Origin: Mobilitalea sibirica
GTDB taxonomy: Bacteria; Bacillota; Clostridia; Lachnospirales; Lachnospiraceae
Reading direction: 5' to 3'
Length of the DNA stretch: 64,000 nt
Assembly: GCF_015999265.1 (NCBI RefSeq)
Contig: NZ_JAEAGR010000012.1
Coordinates: forward strand, 1-64,000
Below are positions 37,073 through 46,561 of the stretch, piece after piece. The notes beneath the pieces are model-generated. The model did no database searches. It worked only from the letters and a program-made list of their open reading frames with translations, and was not told the DNA's origin. The first letter of the stretch is position 1. Each line of letters opens with the position of its first letter. The translations under genes were made by a program, and so were the position numbers.

Positions 37073-38347
37073 TTATTTTTTTATAATTTCTTCTCTGCCC
37101 GGGCCGTTAGACACCAAGGTAATTGGCACTTCCAGCTCCTTTTCGATAAACTCAATGTATTTTTTACAATTTTCGGGCAGCTCTTCATAATTTCTTATGC
37201 CTCTAATATCCTGTTTCCATCCGGGCAGATACTCATAAATCGGTTTTGCTTTCGCCAGCTTAACAGTTGTCGGGAAATCCTTCGTTACCACTCCGTCTAT
37301 ATCATAGCCGACACAAACCGGAAGCGTATCCAGATAACCAAGTACATCTAGAACCGTTAGTGCCACCTCCGTTGCTCCCTGCATTCTACAGCCGTAGCGG
37401 GACGCTACTGCATCAAACCATCCCATTCGTCTGGGTCTTCCTGTGGTTGCACCGAATTCACCGGCATCTCCACCTCTTCTGCGTAATTCATCTGCTTCTT
37501 CACCGAAGATTTCACTGACAAATTCACCAGCTCCAACAGCGCTTGAATATGCTTTTACAACTGTAACCACGTTCTTTATTTCATAAGCAGGAATTCCTGC
37601 TCCGATTGCACCATATGCTGCTAAAGTAGAAGAAGAGGTAACCATCGGATAAATTCCAAAGTCCGGATCCTTAAGAGCTCCCAGTTGTCCCTCTAACAGA
37701 ATGTTTTTACCTTCTTTAATTGCATCATGCAGATAAGCAGATACATCACATACATAAGGCTCTACCATATTTCTATATTCAATCATCGTTTCATATAATT
37801 CATTCGGATCAATTGCAGGCTTGTGATAAAGATGCTCTAAAATAACATTTTTTAATTCACATACTCTTGCTATTTTTTCCTTCAATACTTCATCATCAAA
37901 AAGCTCAGATACCTGAAAACCGATTTTCGCATATTTATCTGAATAAAATGGCGCGATGCCGGATTTGGTTGAACCAAAGGATTTACCTCCCAGTCTCTCT
38001 TCCTCATACTGATCAAAAAGTATATGATAGGGCATCATAATCTGTGCCCGATCAGAAACCTTAATATTTGGCTTTGGTACTCCGAGATCCACCAAAGATT
38101 TGATTTCATTAAATAAGTAAGGGATATTCAGTGCCACTCCGTTACCGATAACACAAGTCGTATGTTGATAAAAAACGCCGGATGGAAGTAAATGAAGAGC
38201 AAACTTACCATAATTATTGATGATTGTATGCCCTGCATTGCTGCCGCCTTGAAAACGTACAATAATATCCGCTTCCTTGCCTAACATATCGGTGATCTTA
38301 CCTTTTCCTTCGTCGCCCCAATTCGCTCCTACAATTGCTTTTACCAT
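37073..38347 (-). CDS. purA: Adenylosuccinate synthetase
   Basis: A 424-residue GTP-dependent ligase that joins IMP and aspartate, the first step from IMP to AMP. Motifs: GANWGDEGKGK at residues 7-17 (P-loop with catalytic Asp), GGSNAGHTI (His near 41), GSTKSGIAPFYSDK, and the late TTGRPRRMGWFD IMP/aspartate loop. Length matches the family. AAGGAGGA precedes ATG. Transcribed alone, with a structured leader at 38365-38421 and a hairpin terminator downstream. Other purine genes (purB, purF, purC) are scattered over the next 14 kb on the same strand. Confidence 0.98.
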   Translation of the reverse strand: MVKAIVGANWGDEGKGKITDMLGKEADIIVRFQGGSNAGHTIINNYGKFALHLLPSGVFYQHTTCVIGNGVALNIPYLFNEIKSLVDLGVPKPNIKVSDRAQIMMPYHILFDQYEEERLGGKSFGSTKSGIAPFYSDKYAKIGFQVSELFDDEVLKEKIARVCELKNVILEHLYHKPAIDPNELYETMIEYRNMVEPYVCDVSAYLHDAIKEGKNILLEGQLGALKDPDFGIYPMVTSSSTLAAYGAIGAGIPAYEIKNVVTVVKAYSSAVGAGEFVSEIFGEEADELRRRGGDAGEFGATTGRPRRMGWFDAVASRYGCRMQGATEVALTVLDVLGYLDTLPVCVGYDIDGVVTKDFPTTVKLAKAKPIYEYLPGWKQDIRGIRNYEELPENCKKYIEFIEKELEVPITLVSNGPGREEIIKK

Positions 38348-38364
38348 AATGAATCCTCCTTGGA

Positions 38365-38421
38365 TGATGCAAATAATTACTATTCAAAGTGATACTCCTT
38401 ATTTAGTATCAATCTGCATCA
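38365..38421 (-). promoter_or_regulatory. Nested hairpin in the purA leader
   Basis: TGATGCA (38365-38371) pairs with TGCATCA (38415-38421), and inside it TGATACT (38390-38396) pairs with AGTATCA (38405-38411). The structure ends just upstream of the purA ribosome site. It is not a recognisable purine riboswitch and could be an operator pair or an mRNA-stabilising leader. The rest of the 38348-38671 gap is AT-rich. Confidence 0.4.
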
Positions 38422-38671
38422 AAATCTGTATTCTTATTACTTCATAAGTATATATCACTTGATTATATAAGTAAAATCAATATATATTATGCATTGCATA
38501 ACGAATACTTATACCTCATAAATTAATAACCAATTTTTATATCCGTTCTACTGTTAATTTTATTCGCACGGTATGCAATTGTTAGTAAATAATGCTATAA
38601 TTAGTGAAGGTAGATAAAGATTTTCGTTTATCTCATAGAAGAATTTGCTAAAGAAGAAAGAGGATTTAGAC

Positions 38672-39163
38672 ATGATTATTGCGAAAGCCACACCGGCCAG
38701 CTTAGATGCTGTATATGAGATTGTTCATACAACAATAAAGAATATTTATCCGAATTATTATCCTACAGAAGTCGTTGATTTCTTTCTGAATTATCATAAC
38801 ACTTCGAAATTAGAAGCTGACATTAATAATGGTAATGTCTATGTATTGTCAGTCGACGACATATTTGTCGGAACCGGCAGTATCATTGAATCGAATAATA
38901 TCGGACGACTGTATGTGAAACCGGAATATCAGGGCATGGGATACGGCAAAATAATTATGAACGACTTGGAAGAAATTGTTGCTTTAAATTTTGACACCGC
39001 TGTGATAGAAGCTTCCTTGCCGGCCTATGATTTCTATCTCAAACATGGCTATAAGCCTATGGAATATCATAAATACAAAGTAGAAAACAACCGAATCTTG
39101 TGTTACTACATTATGAAAAAAAACCTTAAAAACAATATAGATAATGAAATGGGAAATGCATGA
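38672..39163 (+). CDS. GNAT acetyltransferase
   Basis: 163 residues from the ATG at 38672, chosen because AAAGAGG lies 8 bases ahead; an upstream in-frame ATG (38645) has no site. Single GNAT domain: RLYVKPEYQGMGYGKIIMNDL carries the acetyl-CoA loop Q-G-M-G-Y-G, and PAYDFYLKHGYKPMEYH is the C-terminal motif. Substrate unknown. It is divergent from purA and convergent with the following gene, with only 42 bp between the stops. Confidence 0.87.
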   Translation: MIIAKATPASLDAVYEIVHTTIKNIYPNYYPTEVVDFFLNYHNTSKLEADINNGNVYVLSVDDIFVGTGSIIESNNIGRLYVKPEYQGMGYGKIIMNDLEEIVALNFDTAVIEASLPAYDFYLKHGYKPMEYHKYKVENNRILCYYIMKKNLKNNIDNEMGNA

Positions 39164-39205
39164 AGCAAAGTAAAAAAATTAATTTTTAATTAAGAAGAGT
39201 GGAAT

Positions 39206-39970
39206 CTACGTGCCTGTTATACTCTCCCAATAGTTACGCAACTCCTCATCCTGCGCCTTCGCTTCCTCTACTTCTTTGTTCGTCATTTTTATTAATTCCT
39301 GTACATCGGCATCGTTATTCCTATCATCAAAGTATGCTTTTAATTTTTCATCCATTGGCTTATCATTGATCTTTAATTCTCCCGTATGATCCGTAACCAC
39401 CAATATCTTAGAAAGATTAGGAGCTAAGGTTGTGATACCAGTTATTTTTGTTTCATAATAGATATACACAATGTAAACGCCTTCTTCGTAACTTTTTTTT
39501 ATATAACATTTGATATTGCGATAATCCTCTTCATACATTGTATCTTTTTCCAACTGTTCCAGTGAAATTATATTCATTGGATCATTCGAAAGGCTTTTTA
39601 GTTTATCGATATCAAGATTAATCTTTGCTGCAAAATAATTATAAACTAATTCTTCTATTTCAGGATATCCGTCTTCTTCTATCCCATATACCTGATATTG
39701 ATTTGAGATCGGCGAAAGTGTTGGGTCTACTTGTGATGTTGACGGTATTGCTACAGAAATCGTACTTTCATCCTGTTCATTAGGAACAGAAAGATTCTTT
39801 TGCATCATTTTATCCTTATTAGAATCTACTTTCTCTATCCGATTCATTTCTTTCATGTCCAATGTTTCTTCTGTCCCGGTTTTCATCTGGCTTAAGGATA
39901 GTGCAATGATTCCAATTCCCATATTTCCCATAATCGTGAGTAAAATAATTTTTTTATGTCTTAATTTCAT
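39206..39970 (-). CDS. Membrane-anchored hypothetical protein
   Basis: 254 residues. A basic start (MKLRHKK) and one hydrophobic helix (IILLTIMGNMGIGIIALSL, about 8-26) anchor the protein. A polar, low-complexity linker of 70 residues with Ser/Thr/Pro patches follows. The outer domain (about 105-225) has the look of an NTF2-like cone fold (VYNYFAAKIN-like start, then GVYIVYIYYETKITGI strands), and a charged helix ends the protein. No catalytic motif. GAGGTGAAC precedes ATG. Probably an envelope protein; family not recognised. Confidence 0.7.
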   Translation of the reverse strand: MKLRHKKIILLTIMGNMGIGIIALSLSQMKTGTEETLDMKEMNRIEKVDSNKDKMMQKNLSVPNEQDESTISVAIPSTSQVDPTLSPISNQYQVYGIEEDGYPEIEELVYNYFAAKINLDIDKLKSLSNDPMNIISLEQLEKDTMYEEDYRNIKCYIKKSYEEGVYIVYIYYETKITGITTLAPNLSKILVVTDHTGELKINDKPMDEKLKAYFDDRNNDADVQELIKMTNKEVEEAKAQDEELRNYWESITGT

Positions 39971-40232
39971 CTGTTCACCTCAAATTACTTTCTAGATTGC
40001 TTAATTACTTCTGATGGGTATTATACCAATATTTGTTACATAACACAATCAATATTTAATATATTTGTAATATTTATTTAATATAGCAACATATTTATTA
40101 ATATATGTGTAATATTTAATACAACCCTTATACTCATGTATATGTGTGGATGTTTGATACAATACAAACTTCTATGAATCGTTTATATGACTTATGTTAT
40201 GTATATAAAATCTGTGTTACGAATCATAATTC

Positions 40233-40423
40233 AAGGGATTGTTCCAAAAATAAATAATGGGAATATAATTTACCTTTCACAGATTGAAGGATATTTTACG
40301 ATTTTGTATGCCTTGTTCAAACACTTCTGTTCGCACTCGGTATAACAAAACCAGCAACATGTCCTCATACAGTGTATTACGGTAAAATCATATTCCCAGC
40401 TTACTATTTTGATAACAGCCCTT
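40233..40423. repeat. Nested palindrome, family copy B
   Basis: 191 bp. The left arm AAGGGATTGTTCCAAAA...GGGAATATAATTTACC pairs imperfectly with GGTAAAATCATATTCCC...AACAGCCCTT. The core has ATTTTGTATG, GTTCAAACA/TGTTCG and CAACATGTCC, then ACAGTGTATTACGGTAA. The last 45 bp are nearly identical to copy C at 52008. It lies in a 535-bp gap (39971-40505) whose remaining part is very AT-rich with no gene or clear signal. Confidence 0.85.
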
Positions 40424-40505
40424 TCATTTGCAATGGTGCCGCTTTATACTTATACATATAAAACAATATTTTTTTATTTTACGTTGTTTAATGATCCGGC
40501 ACCAG

Positions 40506-41204
40506 TTAAAACATTCTGGTAAGACTGCCTCCCTCAGAAAGTCTTTCTACAATATCTCTTGAAGCCAACTCTATAAATTCTAATGTTCTCTCATAGCTTA
40601 TATAAATGGGGTTTAAGCAATCATGTTTCTCTACAAAATATTTTTGGATAACCCAATTTCTACTGTTTGTTAATTCCTGTTCACTTAGCATATTTTTTAT
40701 TTCGTACGATTTTACGTTCTCCAGTTTTGCTCTGATTTCCGCCATTTCCTTATAGTTGCTCATCAAAAGATAATCATTTCTGGTCATATCCTCAACAATT
40801 CTATGGAAAAATTCCCTGTCACTCTGACTAATTCCTAACGTCTTCATGGTTTCAACAAATTCATAGCGAAGGGTCCGCATATATAATTCGTCCGTAAGAA
40901 TATGTACCACATAACCACGATACAGATCCAATACTCCTCCTTCCTTTTTTCTTGAAGTCAGAATAAAATCTGTAACCCTCTGATGAAAAAGCGCAAGATT
41001 TTCTTCTTTAAGAAACTCCATATCCCGAATATCGTCTCTAAGATGCGTATGCCTTTTATCCTCTCTCACAAAACCTTCCCTTGCATGAATCGCATCAGGA
41101 GCAATTGAGCCGGCATAGAACATCCCTTCCTCCTTAATAGTTCCTTTCGGTAGTAGCTTTTGTATTTCTCTGGCAATGATTAAATGCGCTGCAATTCCTG
41201 CCAT
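40506..41204 (-). CDS. Zinc-dependent phospholipase C-like protein
   Basis: A 232-residue, mostly helical protein. GIAAHLIIAREI at the start, YAGSIAPDAIH near 30-40, HTHLRD near 53-58, FHQRVTDF near 73-80 and GYVVHILTDELY near 93-105 supply the scattered His and Asp residues expected of the zinc-dependent phospholipase C/S1-P1-type fold that is common as an uncharacterised intracellular protein in clostridia. There is no signal peptide, so a secreted toxin role is unlikely. AGGAGG is placed properly ahead of ATG. Transcribed on its own, 78 bp after dut. Substrate not known. Confidence 0.75.
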   Translation of the reverse strand: MAGIAAHLIIAREIQKLLPKGTIKEEGMFYAGSIAPDAIHAREGFVREDKRHTHLRDDIRDMEFLKEENLALFHQRVTDFILTSRKKEGGVLDLYRGYVVHILTDELYMRTLRYEFVETMKTLGISQSDREFFHRIVEDMTRNDYLLMSNYKEMAEIRAKLENVKSYEIKNMLSEQELTNSRNWVIQKYFVEKHDCLNPIYISYERTLEFIELASRDIVERLSEGGSLTRMF

Positions 41205-41282
41205 ACATACCTCCTAAATAAAAACTAGTTGTAGCATAGATTTATGAATATATTATTAACACTAATCTGCGACTTTCATAAT

Positions 41283-41813
41283 CTATTTCGTTGTACTTCC
41301 AAAACCACCGTTTCTGATTTCTTCCACTTCATCATCTACGGTAATACCATACTCAACAAAGATTCCCTGCATAAATCCTGTGCCTTCATCAAGCATCACA
41401 GATTTACCTTCCTTACTGTCATTTGTAATTTTGCAGAAAATATGACCCTCATTGTCAGAATGATAATAATCACTATCAATAATACCCACCGTATTATTCA
41501 TCTGTAAACGGTACTTAAACCCCAATCCGCTTCTGGGGTAGCACTTTAATACCCAGCCTTCATCTATTCTTACTCTGATACCGGTAGGTATTTTGATGGT
41601 TTCTCCCGGATTAAGAGAGAATTTTAAAGGGCTGTAGAAATCATACCCGGCAGATCCTGTTGTAGCCCTTTGGGGTAATTTGATTTTACTATAAATATTT
41701 TCTATATTTAATTGTACCTCATCCTCTATGTTATTGTGCGGATAGAAGGTATCAATCCAGCTTTCCCGAAACTGTTTCAAACTTACTTTTTCAAACTTAG
41801 CTATTCTCTTCAT
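41283..41813 (-). CDS. dut: dUTP diphosphatase
   Basis: 176 residues from the ATG at 41813, five bases after GGAGG; a TTG four codons upstream is in frame but lies within that site. Trimeric dUTPase that hydrolyses dUTP to dUMP and PPi. All five motifs are visible: GSAGYDFYS, PRSGLGFKY, GIIDSDYY (catalytic Asp), GFMQGIFVEY and the P-loop-like RNGGFGSTTK at the C-terminus. A 45-residue N-terminal extension precedes motif 1. It stands between a LysR gene and the phospholipase-like gene. Confidence 0.93.
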   Translation of the reverse strand: MKRIAKFEKVSLKQFRESWIDTFYPHNNIEDEVQLNIENIYSKIKLPQRATTGSAGYDFYSPLKFSLNPGETIKIPTGIRVRIDEGWVLKCYPRSGLGFKYRLQMNNTVGIIDSDYYHSDNEGHIFCKITNDSKEGKSVMLDEGTGFMQGIFVEYGITVDDEVEEIRNGGFGSTTK

Positions 41814-41914
41814 AGTATCCTCCAATATTTTTTGCTATATATAATAATTTCTGAATTTTAGTCTAAATGTTACAAGAACCCATCTGTTTACATCCAATTA
41901 AGTATCTATTTATA

Positions 41915-41950
41915 GGTTGTTGTACAGTGGATGTGACTTATCGTAATACC
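41915..41950. repeat. Possible degraded half-copy of the palindrome family
   Basis: GGTTGTTGTACAGTGGATGT followed by GACTTATCGTAATACC resembles the left arm of copy A (CTGTTGAAAA...GGGGTCTGACTTACCGTAATAC). No right arm is present before the LysR stop at 41975. Identity is modest, so this could be chance. Confidence 0.3.
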
Positions 41951-41974
41951 AAAAGATTATTTTGCATAAGCTTC

Positions 41975-42859
41975 TCATAATCCTAACATACCTAATAATT
42001 CTTTTGCTGCCTTGGAAATAGGATTATGATTTCCTATGATGATGCAAAAATGTCGTTTTGGAATTTCTTTTTCAAATCTAAGCTCAATAAGCTGGTTCCT
42101 ATCGATTAGCTCTTGTGCAAAATCCTTCACCACGCAGCCAATACCCAGATTTCTTACGGCAAACTTAACTATAATATCACTCATGGCCAATTCAAACTCC
42201 GGCTTTAATCTTACATTATTCTCGCTTAAAAAATCATCCAGGTATCTTCGGGTACTGGTATTACGCTCCAGACATATGGTTGGAAGTTTTTCTAAGGACT
42301 GATATCTAAGTACCTCTCCTTCTAATTCCCGGAATCTGGAGCCTGCAACAAAAATATCTTGAATCTCTCTTACCCTAATAACCTCTGTCTCCGGTCTTGC
42401 CTGAAAGGGTTCACTTACAACTCCAAAATCTATCTTTCCCTCATATAGAAATTCTAAAGTTTCCGGGGTAGGCGCATTGGTTACTGTAACCTTGATTTTG
42501 GGAAACTTCTCATGGAATTTCTCCAGATAGGGAAGAAGATAAAATTGTAAGGTCATATCACTTGCACCAATTCTAATCTCTCCATTCTCCAAATCTAGCA
42601 TTTTTCTAAACTGCGCTTCCCCAAGCATAATATATTCATAGCCCTTTTGCACATAAGATAATAGCACTTCACCCTCCGGTGTGAGCTTCACCCCTTTGGG
42701 TACACGAATAAAAAGTCTGCTTCCTAAATTCGTTTCTAATAGCTTAATCGCTTGGCTAACTGCCGGCTGAGAGATACATAGCTCCTCCCCTGCCTGTGTA
42801 AAACTTCTTGCCTTCGCTACGTGATAAAATATTTTATAATATTCAAGGTCAATATTCAT
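41975..42859 (-). CDS. LysR family transcriptional regulator
   Basis: 294 residues, the standard LTTR size. The N-terminal helix-turn-helix is textbook (FYHVAKARSFTQAGEELCIS, then QPAVSQAIKLLETNLGSRLF), followed by an effector domain with two lobes (GEIRIGASDMTLQFYLLPYL and the hinge KIKVTVTNAPTPETL). It resembles the CysB/CysL-like branch in general form. Target genes are unknown. It is divergent from the TetR gene, with 277 bp between. AAGGAGATATT precedes ATG. Confidence 0.92.
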   Translation of the reverse strand: MNIDLEYYKIFYHVAKARSFTQAGEELCISQPAVSQAIKLLETNLGSRLFIRVPKGVKLTPEGEVLLSYVQKGYEYIMLGEAQFRKMLDLENGEIRIGASDMTLQFYLLPYLEKFHEKFPKIKVTVTNAPTPETLEFLYEGKIDFGVVSEPFQARPETEVIRVREIQDIFVAGSRFRELEGEVLRYQSLEKLPTICLERNTSTRRYLDDFLSENNVRLKPEFELAMSDIIVKFAVRNLGIGCVVKDFAQELIDRNQLIELRFEKEIPKRHFCIIIGNHNPISKAAKELLGMLGL

Positions 42860-43062
42860 ATAATATCTCCTTATGTTTTATCATAAATCTATATGCAATA
42901 ATTATATCATCATCCTATATATACTGCAAACTTTAATATCCTTCGGTTTGTGTCAAGTGCTTATTCTGTCTATGGCTTAACTAATGATTGCTTCTTATTT
43001 TTTTCTAATCTAATTCTAATCCTGGAAATATTGCACAAAGGAGTTAAATATGGTAATCTGTA

Positions 43063-43081
43063 TTTGACCAAAACAGTCAAA
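43063..43081. promoter_or_regulatory. TetR-type operator
   Basis: TTTGAC-CAAAACA-GTCAAA is a perfect 6-bp inverted repeat with a 7-base spacer, ending 55 bp before the TetR start codon. This is the shape of an operator for a TetR dimer and suggests autorepression of the TetR-ABC gene set. Confidence 0.65.
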
Positions 43082-43136
43082 CGTAAAGAAATAAACAAAA
43101 AATGGTATATGAGTAAAGGTAAAAGAGGTGATCCAG

Positions 43137-43799
43137 GTGTATGAAAGCTTCGAGAATCTGGAAGAGCAGAAAAAAATAAATATTATTAATGCAGGCTTTA
43201 AGGTATTCGGAGAAAACGGATACCAAAAAGCATCTGTCGATCAAATCGTGAAAGAAGCGAATATATCAAAGGGCAGCCTGTTTTACTATTTTGAATCAAA
43301 AAAGAATTATTATATGTATCTGTACGATTATTGTGCAGAGCGGATGAAACTCCTGATTGATGACCCGGGAGAAGATGGCCTTCCTGCCTATATCCAAAAA
43401 ACAGATTTTTTTGAGCGTCTGGATGCCATTCAAAAGCTCAAGATGAAATATGCAATCACATACCCACATATAACTGAATTTATGAAAAAGGTAATTATTG
43501 AAAACTCTCCATCCATAAAAAACGAGATACAATCTTACAATTTAAAGTTAATAAAGGAACGCTTCGATCATTTCTTCTATAAGCTTGATCTACATAAGTT
43601 TAAAGAAGGGGTTGATCCGAAAATGGTGATGCAATTACTAATCTGGTGTTCGGAAGGATGTGCCAGCCAACTGTATATGAAAAACAGACTGGATCCCTCC
43701 ATAGAGCGGGCTTCCCCCAATTTTCAAGAAATACTGGATTTATATAATTCCTATGTGGAATTATTACGTAAGAACTTTTATAAAGAAGAGTATCTATAA
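43137..43799 (+). CDS. TetR/AcrR family transcriptional regulator
   Basis: 220 residues from a GTG at 43137, five bases after the strong site GAGGTGAT; the frame is open to a GTG at 43128 that lies within that site. N-terminal helix-turn-helix: FGENGYQKASVDQIVKEANI and SKGSLFYYFESKKNYYMYLY (about residues 22-58), followed by a helical ligand-binding domain. It probably represses itself and the ABC-2 exporter genes that begin 144 bp downstream, through the palindrome at 43063. The ligand is unknown. Confidence 0.92.
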   Translation: MYESFENLEEQKKINIINAGFKVFGENGYQKASVDQIVKEANISKGSLFYYFESKKNYYMYLYDYCAERMKLLIDDPGEDGLPAYIQKTDFFERLDAIQKLKMKYAITYPHITEFMKKVIIENSPSIKNEIQSYNLKLIKERFDHFFYKLDLHKFKEGVDPKMVMQLLIWCSEGCASQLYMKNRLDPSIERASPNFQEILDLYNSYVELLRKNFYKEEYL

Positions 43800-43943
43800 G
43801 TAATCGGCATTCAAGTATGCTGCATTGCCTGATATAGCAAGAGTAAGGTTTTTATGATTTAAATGGCAAACCCACCTTAATAACTAGGTAGGGATACCTC
43901 ATTAACGATGAATAACTTTTAATATAGAAAGGGGATCAATTAT

Positions 43944-44849
43944 ATGTCCATTATTGTTATTAAAGAATTAACGAAAGACTACGGTGATCATAAAGGAATC
44001 TTTAATCTTAGCTTTAGCGTAAAGGAAGGAGAAGTATTCGGATATTTGGGTCCGAATGGAGCCGGTAAGACTACAACGATCCGCCATCTGATGGGTTTTC
44101 TAACTCCTGACAAAGGTACCTCCTCCATACTTGGTATGGATTGTCGTACACACAGTGCTGAGATTATGAAACAACTCGGTTATCTTCCCGGTGAGATCGC
44201 TTTCTTTGATGGAATGACCGGTATGGAATTCTTAAAATTCATGGGGGAAATGAGAGAATTAAAGGATACTACCTACCGTGATAAGCTGATTGAACAGTTC
44301 CAATTAGATACCAGCGGACGAATTCGAAAGATGTCCAAGGGTATGAAGCAAAAGCTTGGTATTGTTTCGGCTTTTATGCACAATCCCAGAGTCTTAATTT
44401 TAGATGAACCCACCAGCGGCTTAGATCCACTGATGCAAAAAACCTTTGCTGAATTAATTCTTGCAGAAAAAGCAAAAGGAAAAACCATTTTGATGTCCTC
44501 CCATAGCTTTGATGAAATAGAGCGGACCTGTGATCGGGTTGGCATTATACGAAGAGGTGATCTCGTTGCAGCAGAGGATATTCACATCCTAAAAGAGCAA
44601 AGAAGAAAAACTTATCTGGTAACCTTTGATGCAACCTCCTCAGCAGAGGAATTTGCAAAGCTGAAATGCTTCGATGACATAACCGTTAACGGTCAAAGAG
44701 CCAAGGTTAGTATCCTTGGTAATGTATCAAGTTTCGTTCATGCTTTAAGTAATTTTACTGTTCTGGATCTTGATACCGAAAACAGCAGTCTTGAGGATAT
44801 CTTTATGCAGTATTACGGAGATTCTCAGGAAACTTCAAAAAGCTTATAA
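43944..44849 (+). CDS. ABC-2 type exporter ATPase
   Basis: A 301-residue ATPase subunit. Walker A GPNGAGKTT is near residue 36, the Q-loop near LGYLPGE, the signature is SKGMKQKLG (the variant usual in drug and bacteriocin exporters), Walker B is ILDEPTSGLDP, and the H-loop is SSHSFDEIE. About 80 C-terminal residues form the extra domain found in this subfamily. AAAGGGG precedes ATG. It is followed after 17 bp by the permease. Together with the upstream TetR it forms a typical inducible efflux unit; substrate unknown. Confidence 0.93.
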   Translation: MSIIVIKELTKDYGDHKGIFNLSFSVKEGEVFGYLGPNGAGKTTTIRHLMGFLTPDKGTSSILGMDCRTHSAEIMKQLGYLPGEIAFFDGMTGMEFLKFMGEMRELKDTTYRDKLIEQFQLDTSGRIRKMSKGMKQKLGIVSAFMHNPRVLILDEPTSGLDPLMQKTFAELILAEKAKGKTILMSSHSFDEIERTCDRVGIIRRGDLVAAEDIHILKEQRRKTYLVTFDATSSAEEFAKLKCFDDITVNGQRAKVSILGNVSSFVHALSNFTVLDLDTENSSLEDIFMQYYGDSQETSKSL

Positions 44850-44866
44850 GACAGGGGGAAAAATAT

Positions 44867-45667
44867 ATGTTTAGCAAATCATTATTAAAAGCAACCATAA
44901 AACAAAACTATATTGTATTTCTAATAATTTTAGCAGTTATGATGATGTATATCACAATCATAGCCGGAATGTATGATCCATCAATTCAAGATACCTTGGA
45001 TGAAATGCTTAAAATGATGCCGAAAGAACTGATGTCAGCCATGGGCTTTACCTCCTTTGGTAACACCTTATTGGAGTTTATATCCTCTTATTTCTATGGC
45101 TTCCTAATTTTATTGTTACCGATGATATATACCATTGTTGTAGCCAACCGCAGTATTGCTTCCCATGTGGATCGTGGTTCCATGGCATGCTTGTTATCCA
45201 CTCCGAATACCCGTATGAAAATCGCTCGCACTCAAGCTTTCTTTTTATTAGTCAGCATCACCTTACTGATTGGTTTCCTTACTTTAGCAGGCGTAGGTAT
45301 GAGCGTAATATTATTCCCGGGAGAATTGGACATTCCAGGCTTCTTACTATTAAATCTCGGTGCATTAATTCTTTACTATGCCTTAACCGGGTTAGGTTTC
45401 TTTGCTTCCTGCCTGTTTAATGACACTAAGAATTCCTTGGCGATCGGCGCCGGTTTACCTGTTGCTTTCCTGGTTTTACAGATGTTATCAAATGTAGGTG
45501 ATAAAACAGATTTCTTAAAATACTTTACCTTATATACCTTATTCGATCCCGAGAAGATCGTACAGGGAGAAGGTTATATCCTTTCCTTTATTGTTTTATT
45601 CCTTGTTGCCCTGGTAACCTATAGTGGTGGATTATATGTATTCAATAAAAGGGATTTACCTTTATAA
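44867..45667 (+). CDS. ABC-2 type exporter permease
   Basis: A 266-residue membrane protein with six predicted helices (for example YIVFLIILAVMMMYITIIAG, FYGFLILLLPMIYTIVVA, LLVSITLLIGFLTLAGVGM and YILSFIVLFLVALVTYSGG), no ATPase motif and no signal cleavage site. A short loop SHVDRGSMACLLSTPNTRMK between helices 2 and 3 matches the coupling region of ABC-2 permeases of the YfiM/CcmB-like type. It sits directly behind the ATPase gene (ribosome site GGGGG) and ends the operon, with a palindrome following at 45740. Confidence 0.9.
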   Translation: MFSKSLLKATIKQNYIVFLIILAVMMMYITIIAGMYDPSIQDTLDEMLKMMPKELMSAMGFTSFGNTLLEFISSYFYGFLILLLPMIYTIVVANRSIASHVDRGSMACLLSTPNTRMKIARTQAFFLLVSITLLIGFLTLAGVGMSVILFPGELDIPGFLLLNLGALILYYALTGLGFFASCLFNDTKNSLAIGAGLPVAFLVLQMLSNVGDKTDFLKYFTLYTLFDPEKIVQGEGYILSFIVLFLVALVTYSGGLYVFNKRDLPL

Positions 45668-45739
45668 TAAATAAATGTAATAATCCGGCCAAAGCTCTCA
45701 GGTATAAGCTAACTAACTATCTATAAATCCGTTATCAAA

Positions 45740-45854
45740 AATATCACCTGGTTTGAAATTCTCATCTAGCTTCTGTATGTTTTGTTGATATCTTTACCAC
45801 TTTTTATCAACTCATCATAGTCGCTATGCTATGAAGATCATGCCAGGTGATATT
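45740..45854. repeat. Palindromic element between convergent genes
   Basis: Outer arms AATATCACCTGG and CCAGGTGATATT are perfect; inner arms GTTGATA/TATCAAC surround a short loop. 115 bp long, between the ABC permease and a convergent GNAT gene. It probably terminates transcripts from both sides. The sequence does not share the family core found at 22206. Confidence 0.65.
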
Positions 45855-45937
45855 ATGTACTATAAAACCTATTTCCTAAGATTATTTAATTAAATATATC
45901 AAAACAGCAGTCTATTCACAAGTTCTTTCATATCAAA

Positions 45938-46426
45938 TTACTCTAAATTTAGTTCCATGAATCCGACGGTAAATGGAAGATGTTCGAATTTCTTTGTACC
46001 GGTATGTCGAAATCCGTATGCCGTATACCAATCCTTAAGCCTAATGTTCTCTTCAACAATACCTATACCAATCCACTTTCCTCCTAGTTCCTTCACTATC
46101 TTTCGTGCTAAATCCAGTAGGGTTTTCCCATACCCACAGTGTCTATGAGATGGTGTCACCGTCAACTTCTCGAGATAATAACTTTCATTATCTGCTTTCT
46201 CAAGTTGCATAAATCCAATGAGGCTGTTATCACAGAATAATCCATACATAAGATTTCCTTTCTCCTTATCCGCTTCCAGTCGCTCTTTTTTAATAAAAGC
46301 GCCATTGGACGGACAGTTTTCTACGGTAATACCAAATTCGTTGGCAACTGTAAGAAAGCCTTCTCTTATGATCCGAACACATTCATCTAAATCTTGATTA
46401 ACAATTTCCCTAATATGTAGAATCAT
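45938..46426 (-). CDS. GNAT acetyltransferase
   Basis: 162 residues from the ATG at 46426, nine bases after GGGAGG; the frame also opens at a TTG three codons upstream. GNAT fold with the acetyl-CoA loop HRHCGYGKTLLDLARK (about 104-119) after strand YYLEKLTVTPS, and a C-terminal DWYTAYGFRHTGTKKFEH motif. The early IIREGFLTVANEFGI segment is typical of a clostridial GNAT subgroup. Substrate unknown. It is convergent with the ABC permease. Confidence 0.87.
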   Translation of the reverse strand: MILHIREIVNQDLDECVRIIREGFLTVANEFGITVENCPSNGAFIKKERLEADKEKGNLMYGLFCDNSLIGFMQLEKADNESYYLEKLTVTPSHRHCGYGKTLLDLARKIVKELGGKWIGIGIVEENIRLKDWYTAYGFRHTGTKKFEHLPFTVGFMELNLE

Positions 46427-46561
46427 ACCAAACAACCTCCCTTATTAAATCCTTTTAATTATGTTTTTCCATTATAATCCATATATAATATGAAATCAAC
46501 AGAGTTATCCAACTCTTCAATATTATTACACTATTGCATAACATAAATCGTTAAAAATATT

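Noticed and set aside
36989-37351. 120-codon plus-strand frame over the purA 3' end
   Set aside because: Overlaps the purA C-terminus and its hairpin; very aromatic, non-protein-like composition.
38348-38671. Purine riboswitch upstream of purA
   Set aside because: The conserved TATAATCC...three-way junction pattern is absent; only a simple nested hairpin is there. The same holds for purB, purF and purC.
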